A DNA stretch of 64,000 bases, from NCBI RefSeq assembly GCF_005889735.1, contig NZ_VCKY01000029.1, positions 1-64,000 on the forward strand, read 5' to 3'. Below the pieces are notes generated by a model, which was not told the origin of the DNA, did no database searches, and was given only the letters and a program-made list of their open reading frames with translations. Of this stretch, positions 1 through 8,859 are shown in pieces (the first letter of the stretch is position 1; each line of letters begins with the position of its first letter). This DNA is from Nonomuraea turkmeniaca (lineage in GTDB: Bacteria; Actinomycetota; Actinomycetes; Streptosporangiales; Streptosporangiaceae). A program made the translations under genes and the position numbers.

Positions 1-6
1 CCCACA

Positions 7-1980
7 GTGATCGCCATCAACTACCACCGCATCGGCGCGACCGACCCGCGCAACCCGTTCCATCGGCTGCACACCGTGCCCGCCGCCGTCTTCGCCCAGC
101 AGGTGGACTGGATGCAGCAGCACGGGGCGATCGTCTCCCCTGACCAGGTCCGCGACGGCCACGGCCTGGCCGAGACCAACTTCGTCATCTGCTTCGATGA
201 CGTACCCGTCTCCGCGGAAGCCGGCATCGACCTGGTGCGCGGCCGCGGGCTGCCCGTCACCCTCTCCCCGTGCGGGCGGCTCGCCGAGGACGGCATCGGC
301 GGCCGCGACAAGGTCTACGCCATCGAAACGTTCGCCGCACCCGAGACCGTCACCGCCCACGTGGCCGCCCACGCCCCTGCCCACCTGGCCGACGTGCCGT
401 TCTACCACCTGACCAAACGGGCCGACCTGGACCCGGCTTGGGTGCGCCAGCACATCATCGACCCGCTCTACGAAACCGTCGAAGCCCGTGCCCGCCCCTA
501 CCTTGGCCAGCGCGGCTACCTCCCCTGGGAGCAGCTACGCCACCTGGACGGCGATCGCCTCGTCACCATCGCCAATCACAGCCTCACCCACGACAACCTC
601 GCCGCCCTTACCCGGCCGGCCCTGCAGCAGGAAATCGACCGTTCGCACGAGCTGTTCACCTCCCGCATGGGCCGACCGGCACGCTACTTCACCGTCCCGT
701 TCGGCCGCTTCACCCAGCACCTGGCCGTGGACCTCCTCCACGTCCTGGCCGACATCGGTTACGCGGGCATCCTCTGGGTGGGGACCGGCGGCCTGCACCT
801 GACCGGCCGCTACCGCCACCAGCTGCTGCACCTGCCCCGCCTGCACGCCGCCACCACCATCGACGCCTTCGCCGATCAGGTCCGGCACGCGATCGGCACC
901 AGCACCCAGGCACTGATCTGGCAGACACCGGCCACCACCCACCGCCGGGCCGTCCAGCTGACCTCCAGCAGCGACCCGCGCCCCACCCTCGTGGCCGAAA
1001 TGGTGCTGCGGCAAGGCAAGGACTACGCCAGCGACCCAGCCTTCTACCGCCACCAGTTCACCGACAACCCCTACCGGCATCAGCGGCCCGACTTCTCCAC
1101 GATCGAATGCGACGGCCGCATCGAGGCGATCGCCTACCACTTCCACACCCTCTTCGCCTTCGGTTCCGCCCTCGTGCCCGGCGTCTACCTGTCCGGCTGG
1201 CGCAAACTCCCGCACGCCCACCCAGCCGCCGCCGGCCATCTGCTGAACACCCTGCTCGCCCGCGAAGCCATCGTCGGCGTCTACCGGCCCAACCCGGACA
1301 TCCACGCCGCCTTCACCGGCTGGCAGCGCGCCCGCGTGCACCAGCTCACCCTGCTCGTCCCCGAAAGCCCCGCCCGGCTCCAGGCGCCGTTCCGCGCCCG
1401 CACCAGCGCGGCCTTCCCCACCGGACTGCAGCCGTTGTGCGCCGCCTCCGTCCGCCGCGCCGGCTTCACCGTCGCGCGCGACAGCGCCGCCTACCACCTG
1501 TGGCGCCACAGCTCCTACCCGCTGGCCCAGGCCACCTACCTCGCGGTGTACCGAGCTGGCGAGCCGATGGCGCTGGCCGTCATCCTGCATCGCCCCGACC
1601 ATTCCGACCAACCCGACCATCCAGGGCATCCCGGCGACGCGGTCCCGGCTGAGGCGCACATGGCCGCCGGCTGCGGTGAGCTCGTCGATGTCGCGGACTT
1701 CCACATCGCCGACGAGCACGCCATGCGCCCGCTCATCACCGCGGTGCTGGCCTGCGCCGCCCGCCTCAAGGCCCGGACGGTGACCTGGCAGACCAGCGAC
1801 CCCGCCGTGATCGCGCTCGCCGAAGGCGACTTCGGTGCCGCGAGCGTGCCGTTCGACAACTTCTACCACTTCAACGCCGCCCTGCTGACGTCACATGCCG
1901 GTGCCGGACAGGCAGGCAGCCGCTGGTCCTCGCTGCCGCTGCACGAAACCGGCACCACCAGCGACGTGCTGCTGCGGTAA
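7..1980 (+). CDS. Polysaccharide deacetylase (NodB-like) fused to a GNAT/FemAB-like acyltransferase domain
   Basis: A 657-residue two-domain protein. The N-terminal half (about 1-290) reads as a NodB-fold deacetylase: FDD at 63-65 stands where the metal/catalytic Asp pair sits, HSLTH at 191-195 is the metal-binding His motif, and PFGRF at 231-235 follows. The C-terminal half (about 330-650) resembles GNAT/FemAB-like N-acyltransferases, with an NPYRHQRPDF stretch near residue 350. It probably deacetylates an N-acyl sugar or amino-sugar intermediate and may re-acylate it; this is inference from the fusion and the downstream ligase, carrier and aminotransferase genes. The GTG at 7 is the first start in the window, but the frame is open to the window edge, so the true start may lie upstream. 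First gene of a plus-strand operon; 13 bases separate it from the ligase start. Confidence 0.8.
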   Translation: MIAINYHRIGATDPRNPFHRLHTVPAAVFAQQVDWMQQHGAIVSPDQVRDGHGLAETNFVICFDDVPVSAEAGIDLVRGRGLPVTLSPCGRLAEDGIGGRDKVYAIETFAAPETVTAHVAAHAPAHLADVPFYHLTKRADLDPAWVRQHIIDPLYETVEARARPYLGQRGYLPWEQLRHLDGDRLVTIANHSLTHDNLAALTRPALQQEIDRSHELFTSRMGRPARYFTVPFGRFTQHLAVDLLHVLADIGYAGILWVGTGGLHLTGRYRHQLLHLPRLHAATTIDAFADQVRHAIGTSTQALIWQTPATTHRRAVQLTSSSDPRPTLVAEMVLRQGKDYASDPAFYRHQFTDNPYRHQRPDFSTIECDGRIEAIAYHFHTLFAFGSALVPGVYLSGWRKLPHAHPAAAGHLLNTLLAREAIVGVYRPNPDIHAAFTGWQRARVHQLTLLVPESPARLQAPFRARTSAAFPTGLQPLCAASVRRAGFTVARDSAAYHLWRHSSYPLAQATYLAVYRAGEPMALAVILHRPDHSDQPDHPGHPGDAVPAEAHMAAGCGELVDVADFHIADEHAMRPLITAVLACAARLKARTVTWQTSDPAVIALAEGDFGAASVPFDNFYHFNAALLTSHAGAGQAGSRWSSLPLHETGTTSDVLLR

Positions 1981-1993
1981 CCGGGAGGACGCC

Positions 1994-3577
1994 ATGCCCT
2001 ACACCGTCCCTGATCTACTGATCGAGGCCGCCAACCGCCACGGCACCGCACCTGCGGTGATCGACGGCGGCAACGTGCACACCTATCAGGAGCTCACCGA
2101 GCAGGCCCACCAGCACGCCGGCTCCCTGGCCGCGCGGGCCGCCGCGGGTGAGCGCGTCGCACTGCTGCTTCCCCGCGACGCCACCACGCTGGCCCTCTAC
2201 TTCGGCGCCCACCTGGCCGGCCTCGTGCCCGTCATCGTGCACGACCAACTCCGTCCCCGTCAGGTCGCGCACATCATTGGCCACGCCCAGGCCGCGCTGA
2301 CCCTCACCACCGCCCGTCTGAAGCCGCTGCTGCGCGACTGCGCGACGGACACGCCTGTCCTTCTTCCCGATCAGCTCACCGGCCCGCCGCTGCAGCAGCC
2401 CGTACGGGTCATCGACCGGGATCTAGCCGCACTCGCCTACACCTCGGGCTCCACCGGCGCTCCGAAAGGCGTCATGCTCAGCCACCACAACCTCGTCTCC
2501 GGGGCCGTCATCGTCGCCGACTACCTGGACCTGACCGCCGACGACCGCACCCTGGCGCTGCTGCCCTGGTCGTTCGACTACGGCCTGAACCAGGTCCTGG
2601 CCACCTTCGCCGTCGGCGGCACCGCCGTCATCCAGCGCTCGGCCTTTCCCCCGGACATCTGCCGCACCCTGCTGGCCGCCGACGTCACCGGGCTGGCCGG
2701 GGTGCCCACCCTCTGGGCCGCGCTGACCGGCCACGGCTCACCGTTCCTGCGCGAGCACTACCCGCACCTGCGCTACCTGACCAACTCCGGCGGACCACTG
2801 CCGCCCCCGGCCATCTCCGCCATCCGCGCCGCACACCCCCACGTCGACATCTACGCCATGTACGGGCTCACCGAAGCCTTCCGCTCCACCTTCCTCGACC
2901 CCGCACTGATCAACGACAAACCCGGCTCTGTCGGCAAGGCCATCCCTAACAGCGCCGTCGACGTTCTCGACGCACACGGCCGGCGATGCCCACCCCAGAC
3001 GACCGGTGAAATCGTCCACCGCGGCCCCACCGTGGCGCTGGGCTACTGGCGCGACCCCGAAGCCAGCGCCCGCGTCTTCCGCCCGCACCCACGCCTGGCC
3101 GCCCCCCACCACGAAACTGTCGTCTACTCCGGCGACCTGGGCTACATCGACCCCGACGGCGACCTGTACATCACCGGCCGACACGACGACATGGTCAAGA
3201 TCCGCGGCATCCGCACCAACCCGAACGAGATCGAGTCCGAGATCATGGCCTCCGGCCTGGCCGCGGCCGTCGCGGCCGTGATCGTCTCACCCACCGATAC
3301 CGCCGCCGGCCCAGACCGTGGCATCGACGAGGGCACCGACGGGGACACCGTGCCGGAAGGCGAGCCGCTCACGCTCGTGGCCGTCCAGGCCCGCCATCCC
3401 GATCTCCGCCTAGCCGACCTGGAGGCGTTCTGCCGCTCCGAGCTTCCTCCGCACCTGCGGCCGCACCGCATCACCCTCATCGAGACGATGCCGACCACCC
3501 CGCACGGCAAGGTCGACAGGCAGCTCGTCCGTCGGCTCCTGACCGGTGCCGTCCCCGAACCAGAGCTTCAGCCGTGA
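1994..3577 (+). CDS. Acyl-CoA synthetase / AMP-dependent ligase (ANL superfamily)
   Basis: A 527-residue adenylate-forming enzyme that activates a carboxylic or amino acid as an AMP ester, most likely for loading onto the carrier protein encoded at 6013. The phosphate-binding motif YTSGSTGAPKG is near 149-159, the A5 region MYGLTEAFRS near 289, and the catalytic C-terminal Lys lies in PHGK near 506. The signatures FDYGLNQ, LTNSGG and TEAFRST match what I remember of the exosortase-A-associated acyl-CoA ligases. ATG at 1994 is preferred because GGGAGG lies 6-7 bases upstream; the open frame extends back to 1895 inside the previous gene but has no ribosome site there. Its stop overlaps the next start (GTGA), which indicates translational coupling. 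Confidence 0.88.
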   Translation: MPYTVPDLLIEAANRHGTAPAVIDGGNVHTYQELTEQAHQHAGSLAARAAAGERVALLLPRDATTLALYFGAHLAGLVPVIVHDQLRPRQVAHIIGHAQAALTLTTARLKPLLRDCATDTPVLLPDQLTGPPLQQPVRVIDRDLAALAYTSGSTGAPKGVMLSHHNLVSGAVIVADYLDLTADDRTLALLPWSFDYGLNQVLATFAVGGTAVIQRSAFPPDICRTLLAADVTGLAGVPTLWAALTGHGSPFLREHYPHLRYLTNSGGPLPPPAISAIRAAHPHVDIYAMYGLTEAFRSTFLDPALINDKPGSVGKAIPNSAVDVLDAHGRRCPPQTTGEIVHRGPTVALGYWRDPEASARVFRPHPRLAAPHHETVVYSGDLGYIDPDGDLYITGRHDDMVKIRGIRTNPNEIESEIMASGLAAAVAAVIVSPTDTAAGPDRGIDEGTDGDTVPEGEPLTLVAVQARHPDLRLADLEAFCRSELPPHLRPHRITLIETMPTTPHGKVDRQLVRRLLTGAVPEPELQP

Positions 3578-4731
3578 CCTGGCCTCAGCAGGTCGGCGAC
3601 CTGCTTCACCCGCTGGAGGATTACACTCGCCTGCACGCCGCCACACTGCGCCGCCACGGCGGCCGCGTCCTGGACCTGTCCTTCCCCAACCCCCGGTTCC
3701 TGCACGACGCACGCCCGTACGAGGTACTCGCCGAGCTCGCCGCCCGCACCGACCCCCTCGACCTGCGCTACAGCCCCTTCGGCGGCTACACCTCCGTGCG
3801 CCTCCGCATCGCCGCGGCGCTGGCCCGCGCCCACGATCAGCCGTACACGTGGAAGTCCATCATCATGACCGCGGGCGCGACCGCCGCCCTGTCCGTCACC
3901 CTACGGACGCTGTTCACGCCGCCAGAGCGGGTCATGCTCATCACTCCCTGCTGGATGGACTACCCGCTGTACCTGGCCGAGCGCGGGCTGGGTTGCGACC
4001 TTGTCCCCGCCGCCGGGGATAAGCGTCTCGACCTGGCGGCGATCGAACACGCGTGGACGCCGCTCACCCGGGCCCTGATCATCAGCCAGCCTGTCAGCCC
4101 CACCGGCATCGTCTACCGCGACGAAGAGCTACGCGCCCTCGCTACCCTTCTCCAGCAGTTGTCTCCCGAGCACCCGGCGGTGCTCATCGCTGACGAAGCC
4201 CACCGCGACCAGGTATGGGCCACGACCTCCTGCCCCGCACCGGCCGCTCACTATCCGCACACGATCACCGTGTACTCCTTCGGCAAAGCCTGGCAGATGC
4301 CCGGCCAGCGCGCCGGCTACATCGCCACCTCGCCCCAGCTGGCACCCTGCCTCGACGCTCCCCGCCGCCTCGAGCAAGGCATGCGCCTGACCGGGCACGC
4401 GGCCCCGGCAGCCCTCCTGCAGCACCTAGCCGCCGCCCTGTGCGACGTCTCTTTCGACCTGACCGGCCTGGCGGACCTGCAACGGCACGCGCGCGGCGAA
4501 CTGGCGAAGTACGGCGTCGATGTCCTGCCCGGCGACGCCACCCGCTTCGTCTACGCGCGCTGCCCCACCGGCGACCTCCCCACCTTCGTCTCCGCCCTGG
4601 CCCAACGAGGTGTTCTCGTCTTGCCGTCCACCGTCTTCCACGAACCCGGCTGGTTCCGCATCTCCCTCAACACGCCCGAACCCGAGATGAGCCAGGCCGC
4701 CCGCATCATCAGTGAGGTCGCTCATGCTTGA
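3574..4731 (+). CDS. PLP-dependent aminotransferase, class I/II fold
   Basis: A 385-residue fold-type I PLP enzyme. The Schiff-base lysine is Lys238 in the motif YSFGKAWQMPGQRAG. The usual NPTG loop appears as SPTGIVY, and the cofactor Asp region as IADEAHRD. Length and motif order fit aspartate/aromatic-type aminotransferases, so it probably installs or removes an amino group on the small molecule built by this operon. The start GTG overlaps the ligase stop (GTGA), and its own stop overlaps the following ATG at 4724, so three consecutive genes are physically linked. In exosortase-A loci the equivalent slot is held by a PLP decarboxylase; this protein looks like an aminotransferase instead. 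Confidence 0.87.
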   Translation: MTWPQQVGDLLHPLEDYTRLHAATLRRHGGRVLDLSFPNPRFLHDARPYEVLAELAARTDPLDLRYSPFGGYTSVRLRIAAALARAHDQPYTWKSIIMTAGATAALSVTLRTLFTPPERVMLITPCWMDYPLYLAERGLGCDLVPAAGDKRLDLAAIEHAWTPLTRALIISQPVSPTGIVYRDEELRALATLLQQLSPEHPAVLIADEAHRDQVWATTSCPAPAAHYPHTITVYSFGKAWQMPGQRAGYIATSPQLAPCLDAPRRLEQGMRLTGHAAPAALLQHLAAALCDVSFDLTGLADLQRHARGELAKYGVDVLPGDATRFVYARCPTGDLPTFVSALAQRGVLVLPSTVFHEPGWFRISLNTPEPEMSQAARIISEVAHA

Positions 4732-6001
4732 AAGCCACCTGAAGATCGGCAATGCGTGCTGGGCGCCCGAAGGCGACCCGCCGGCGTTGTCGGACGCCCT
4801 CACCACCGACGGCGCCCGCCGGCTGGCCGGTCGGTTCGCCACGGCGCACCACGACGGGCACCGTGTCACCTTGGCGCGCGACCCGCTCGGACTGAACAAG
4901 CTGTACGTCGGCCTCCACCCCAGCGGGCACGTCGCCGTCGCCAACTATCTGCTCGACCTGGTTGACGCCGGCGTCCCCTTCTCCCAGACCTATGCCGTCC
5001 CGGCCGGCGCCATCGTCACACTCGACCTGCGCCAGCGGACGACCAGCAGCAGCCGCTACCGTCGGCTGCCTCCCAGCGGCAGTTCCGTGCGGCCCACCAC
5101 CGCCATCCTGACGGAGGTCGCCGCCACGCTGGCCGCCGGTCTGCGCCGCCTCGCGGCCGCCAATGGCGACACCCCCACGATCGTATGCCTGTCCGGAGGA
5201 CCAGACAGCTCCCTGATCGCCGCCTACGCGGCACGGCACCTAGCCAACGTGACCGCCTACACCTACTACTACAGCCGCGACGGGGCAGCCCTCAGCCACG
5301 ACGCCGTCGCCGCGCAACAGGTCGCCTCCCATCTCGGCATACCGATACGGCTCGTGCCCGCCACCGCCGACATGATCTTCGCGGCGTTACCGCGCGCTCT
5401 CGCCTTTGGCCAGGACTGGCGCGACTTCAACGTCCACGCCGCCATCGTCAACGACTTGCTCGCCGCCGCCATCGCAGCCGACCACCCCACCGGACCGCGC
5501 CCGCTGGTCCTTACCGGCGATTTGATGAACGAACTCCTCGCCGACTACAGCCCCATTCGCTACAGCGGCACCACCTACTACGCGCTGCCTGACCTGCCGA
5601 TCGGCACACTGCGCCACTACCTGACCCGAGGCGTGCAAACCGGCGACCGTGAAGTTGGTATGTTCCACACCCACGGACTCGAGGTCATCCAGCCCTACGG
5701 CTGGGTCTTCGACCACTTGCTCAAGCTGCCCAACGAGCTGCCGAAACACCACGTCATCGGTGAGCTCGCCGGCGAGTATCTGCCGGCCGAGATCATCCGC
5801 CGGCCGAAGGTACGCGCGCAGATCGGCGACTACGAAAGCCGCAACGGCCACGACGGCATCCTGCCTCAACTGACTCGCGCCGGTATCGACCAGCCCAAGC
5901 TCACTGGCCTGTTCTGCCGCGCGTTCCACATCGACCAGCCCGCGGACCTGCACCGGGCCGTACGCGCCGGAATCCACCAGCCACCTCCCGAGCGCTGGTG
6001 A
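4724..6001 (+). CDS. Asparagine-synthase-like amidotransferase/ligase
   Basis: A 425-residue protein with the ATP-pyrophosphatase signature SGGPDSS at about 157-163, typical of asparagine synthase class B and beta-lactam-synthetase-type amide-forming enzymes. The N-terminal region (LARDPLGLNKLYVG near 45-60) looks like the class-II glutaminase fold, but the protein does not start with the nucleophilic Met-Cys. It therefore probably cannot hydrolyse glutamine and would use ammonia or another amine, or form an intramolecular amide. ATG at 4724 has TGAGG about 7 bases upstream; a GTG at 4712 is an alternative. It overlaps the aminotransferase stop by 8 bases and is followed 11 bases later by the carrier protein. 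Confidence 0.83.
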   Translation: MLESHLKIGNACWAPEGDPPALSDALTTDGARRLAGRFATAHHDGHRVTLARDPLGLNKLYVGLHPSGHVAVANYLLDLVDAGVPFSQTYAVPAGAIVTLDLRQRTTSSSRYRRLPPSGSSVRPTTAILTEVAATLAAGLRRLAAANGDTPTIVCLSGGPDSSLIAAYAARHLANVTAYTYYYSRDGAALSHDAVAAQQVASHLGIPIRLVPATADMIFAALPRALAFGQDWRDFNVHAAIVNDLLAAAIAADHPTGPRPLVLTGDLMNELLADYSPIRYSGTTYYALPDLPIGTLRHYLTRGVQTGDREVGMFHTHGLEVIQPYGWVFDHLLKLPNELPKHHVIGELAGEYLPAEIIRRPKVRAQIGDYESRNGHDGILPQLTRAGIDQPKLTGLFCRAFHIDQPADLHRAVRAGIHQPPPERW

Positions 6002-6012
6002 AAGGACCTGCC

Positions 6013-6291
6013 ATGACCACCGCACCGACCACCTTCGAGGCAGTCGCTGACGCGATCGAGCACTTCGTTCGCCAGCACGCCATCGTCGCCGACGACGATC
6101 ACGGCTTCAACCGGGAAGTCGACCTGTTCGACACCGGCTACATCGACTCGCTGGGCCTGGTCACGCTCACCAGTCACCTCGAGTGCACCTTCGAGGTGAC
6201 CCTCAGCGAAGAGGATCTCTTCCATGAGGACTTCGCCACCATCGACGGCATGGCGCGCCTTATCGTTGCCCGCCGTCACCGTTCGGAGTAG
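6013..6291 (+). CDS. Acyl/aminoacyl carrier protein
   Basis: A 92-residue acidic protein with a phosphopantetheine attachment motif: Ser46 in GYIDSLGLVTL. Size, helix pattern and the DSLG motif fit stand-alone acyl carrier or peptidyl/D-alanyl carrier proteins. It presumably carries the acid activated by the ligase at 1994 while the aminotransferase and Asn-synthase-like enzymes act. ATG at 6013 is chosen because GAAAGGA lies 7 bases upstream; the open frame reaches back to 5998, overlapping the previous stop. Its 3' end overlaps the convergent HAD gene by 16 bases. Confidence 0.85.
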   Translation: MTTAPTTFEAVADAIEHFVRQHAIVADDDHGFNREVDLFDTGYIDSLGLVTLTSHLECTFEVTLSEEDLFHEDFATIDGMARLIVARRHRSE

Positions 6292-6884
6292 CTGCGGTCG
6301 GCCGCGAGCACGCTTCGCACGTCGATCACCGCCATGCCCGCGCGACGAGCGGCCATGAACCCTTCCTCGGCGTCCTCCACCACGACACAACGCGCTGGAT
6401 CGACGCACAGCCGCCGAGCGGCCTCCAGGAACAGATCCGGCGCGGGCTTACCCTCCTCCACCTCCTCACGAGTGACCACCACATCGAACATCGCCGCCGC
6501 CCCAACTGCGACGATCCCGGCCCTGACCACATCGGCCGCTCCACCAGATGCCACCGCTACGCCCAGGCGTGCGGCCTTGGCCCGCCGGGCAAGAGCCAGC
6601 ACCGGCTGATGCGGCACTAACTCCCCCGCCCTGGCGATGATCGCTCGGCGGCACGCGGCGAGTACATCCTCAGCCGGCAGTTCCGAGCTCCCAGGAAGCT
6701 GAGTCAGCAGCTCAGCCGTGGAGATCCCCAGCCGCTGCCAGTACCAGGAACGGTCAACCGTAACGCCGTAGGGAAGCAACGCAGTACACAAGGCGGCATA
6801 GTTCAGGGGCTGGCTATCGACGACAGTGCCGTCCCAGTCGAAGATGATCCCCGCGTACTGCTCAACGATCTCAACGTTCATCAC
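6276..6884 (-). CDS. HAD-superfamily phosphatase (beta-phosphoglucomutase/phosphoglycolate-phosphatase-like)
   Basis: A 202-residue HAD hydrolase. Motif I is FDWDGTVVDS with nucleophile Asp16 and Asp18, motif II lies in VAVASGG, the motif III Lys in EEGKPAPD, and motif IV in VVEDAEEG. Length and the helical cap between motifs I and II match subfamily-I phosphatases that dephosphorylate small sugar phosphates or 2-phosphoglycolate. It runs against the carrier-protein operon and overlaps it tail to tail by 16 bases; a small HAD phosphatase would fit a sugar-phosphate step, but the opposite orientation leaves the link uncertain. The start is GTG 6884 or ATG 6881; neither has a strong ribosome site. 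Confidence 0.85.
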   Translation of the reverse strand: MMNVEIVEQYAGIIFDWDGTVVDSQPLNYAALCTALLPYGVTVDRSWYWQRLGISTAELLTQLPGSSELPAEDVLAACRRAIIARAGELVPHQPVLALARRAKAARLGVAVASGGAADVVRAGIVAVGAAAMFDVVVTREEVEEGKPAPDLFLEAARRLCVDPARCVVVEDAEEGFMAARRAGMAVIDVRSVLAADRSYSER

Positions 6885-7503
6885 CGTGACCGTCCGGCCT
6901 GTCGCCTATGTGATCACGCCCAGTTTCCCCCATGTACTGCTTCGGTTCCACCGGCGCGACGGCTTTCCACGGCCGTACTCAGCCGGGCGCCGAAGTGGAC
7001 GGCGATCTGTGCCTCGCTCAGTTGCACCGCAGCATGGAGATCGTCCACGAGCGGCTCGGGCATGGCGCCCTGCTTTCTGCGCGGTCATGGTGGGCCTTCC
7101 TGGTTGATGGGTGGGAAGGGCTTGGCCTGCTGGCCGGCCGAAGGGGACGGCGTGGCCATGAGGGGCGGCGTGCAGGGTGCGCGGAGCTGTTTCCGATACG
7201 GTGCCCGCTTCGGAGGCGTCGGGCGGGCCGGTTGGCGTGCGCCGGTTCGGGGCATTGATCTGCCCACTGGTGCACTTCCCGTCACGCTGGACGGTGATCT
7301 GGTCCAGAGGCGGCCAGGTCATGTCGCCCCAGCGACGTTCCCCAACGCTCTTGTCAGTGTGTGAGCCTGCCGTCACTTGCGGCAGGTGGCGCGTCGGGTC
7401 GGCGGACATGAACACCTCTCTCGTTTGTAGGACTACGTCGGATCCTTCGCGCGTTCGACGAAGCGTGATGGCGGGATGGGTTGCCCGACGTCGTCAAGCG
7501 GGA
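6885..7503. other. Intergenic region, no supported gene
   Basis: 619 bases between the HAD gene start and the end of the methyltransferase operon. Open frames exist on both strands (for example minus 7415-6906, 169 codons) but their translations are Arg/Pro-rich, have no recognisable domain and lack ribosome sites. I looked for a Cys/Ser-rich FxLD-type lanthipeptide precursor here, because the adjacent methyltransferase belongs to that type, and found none. Confidence 0.5.
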
Positions 7504-8745
7504 TCAACGTCGCGGGGTTCCGTCGATCTCGGGCCAGAAGACGGCGACGCTTCCGTGCCACCTGCGCAGCAGCCCGCCCTGCTGCGGCGCCCGCTCAGGC
7601 GATGTGACGGCCGGGACGGGCAGGTAGCGGATGGAGGCGGCACCGCGGCGCCGGTAATGCTCCGCCCAGCGACGAAGCAGCTGGCCGTACTGTGCCGCGG
7701 CGTACTCAGCAGAAGGGCCGTGCGCGATGACCCCGCTTTCGAAGACATCGCCGTCTTGGACGCGTTCGATGCGGTAGGCGAAGCTGCCGTCGTCACCGAT
7801 GAGGACAGGCACGCCCAGGCGGGCGGAGACGTTCACCAGTCCTTCGTCAACGCGTTCCGGGCTGGCGCGCAGCAGAGCCATCCGCGGTGAGTTGGTCAGC
7901 AGGAAGAGATCCAGTTCGTCGGGCAGATCGAAGACGGCGCCGGGCCAGCTTTCCATGGGTGGCGAGTGCAGCGCCTGACGTAGCGCGTTCACGTCGATGC
8001 TGTGCTCGGTGTCCTCGATGTTCAGACAGACGCCTGTGTCGATCGTGAGGCGCTGTTCCTTGCAGGCGCCGTCGCCCTGCATGGGGACGAAGCGGCAGGG
8101 GTGGTAGCTACGGCTAACCAGACCGACGCCGCCGCGGTCGAACGCGATCGACCTGGTGACACCCTTCAGCTGCAGGGGCACCACGATCCGGCCCTTGATG
8201 GCGAGCTGCGCCAGCCACGCTGGCGGGATGTCCGGGCTTGCCACGGTGACGATGACCCGGTCGTAGGGGGCGCTGGAGGGCACGCCGTATTCGGCGTCGG
8301 CATGCACGACCTCGACGCGGTCGTAGCCGACGGCGGCAAGGTGGGCGCGGGCTCGCTCGACAATGTCGCCGTCGATATCGACGGAGGTGACGTGCCCGGC
8401 CGGGCCGACGAGCTCGGCGAGCAGAGCCGCGTTGTAGCCCATGGAGCCGACTTCGAGCACCCGCATGCCGGGCTTGACCTCGGCCTGCTCCAGCATGGCG
8501 GCCTGGAGACGCGGAGCCGACAGGGAGCTGAGGGTCATGCCGTCACCGTCGCGCTTGACCGGCACCGCGGTGTTCGGCTCGTATGCCTGCGCCAGATGTA
8601 CCTCGGGCACGAAGACGTGCCGGGGCACGATGGCCATGGCCTTGGCCACCGCGTCGGAGGTGATCGCGTTGTCGCGGAGCGCCTCGACCATGGAGGCGCG
8701 CAGCCAGTCGGCGTTCTCCACGTCGGAATCTCGGACTGTAGTCAT
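7504..8745 (-). CDS. PCMT-like methyltransferase, FxLD-system type (copy 2)
   Basis: A 413-residue SAM-dependent methyltransferase. It has the IVPRHVFVP motif near 39-47 seen at the start of protein-L-isoaspartate methyltransferase-like domains, motif I VLEVGSMGYNAALL at 96-109, and a long C-terminal extension (about 230-413) of the kind found in the methyltransferase of FxLD lanthipeptide systems. That family probably methylates Asp/Glu or isoAsp side chains of a ribosomal peptide, but no precursor peptide or lanthionine synthetase is visible in the window. Last gene of the minus-strand operon, 114 bases after its paralogue. The glycine-rich loop is altered (GSMG where GxGxG is usual). Confidence 0.82.
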   Translation of the reverse strand: MTTVRDSDVENADWLRASMVEALRDNAITSDAVAKAMAIVPRHVFVPEVHLAQAYEPNTAVPVKRDGDGMTLSSLSAPRLQAAMLEQAEVKPGMRVLEVGSMGYNAALLAELVGPAGHVTSVDIDGDIVERARAHLAAVGYDRVEVVHADAEYGVPSSAPYDRVIVTVASPDIPPAWLAQLAIKGRIVVPLQLKGVTRSIAFDRGGVGLVSRSYHPCRFVPMQGDGACKEQRLTIDTGVCLNIEDTEHSIDVNALRQALHSPPMESWPGAVFDLPDELDLFLLTNSPRMALLRASPERVDEGLVNVSARLGVPVLIGDDGSFAYRIERVQDGDVFESGVIAHGPSAEYAAAQYGQLLRRWAEHYRRRGAASIRYLPVPAVTSPERAPQQGGLLRRWHGSVAVFWPEIDGTPRR

Positions 8746-8859
8746 ACGGTTACCTGTTGGTCGGTGGTGGGTGGTTCGACTGTCGGGCCGCGTGCCGGCC
8801 GTCGCAAGAGCGTGGAGAGCGTGCTCGGATGCTTCTCACTGGGTGCGGCACGCGCGGGA

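Noticed and set aside
270-1652. Long Arg/Pro-rich frames in alternative frames of the first operon and elsewhere
   Set aside because: Typical shadows of high-GC coding sequence; they overlap well-supported genes and carry no domains.
6906-7415. 169-codon minus-strand frame downstream of the PCMT-like gene
   Set aside because: Arg/Pro-rich translation, no domain, no ribosome site and no precursor-like Cys/Ser core.
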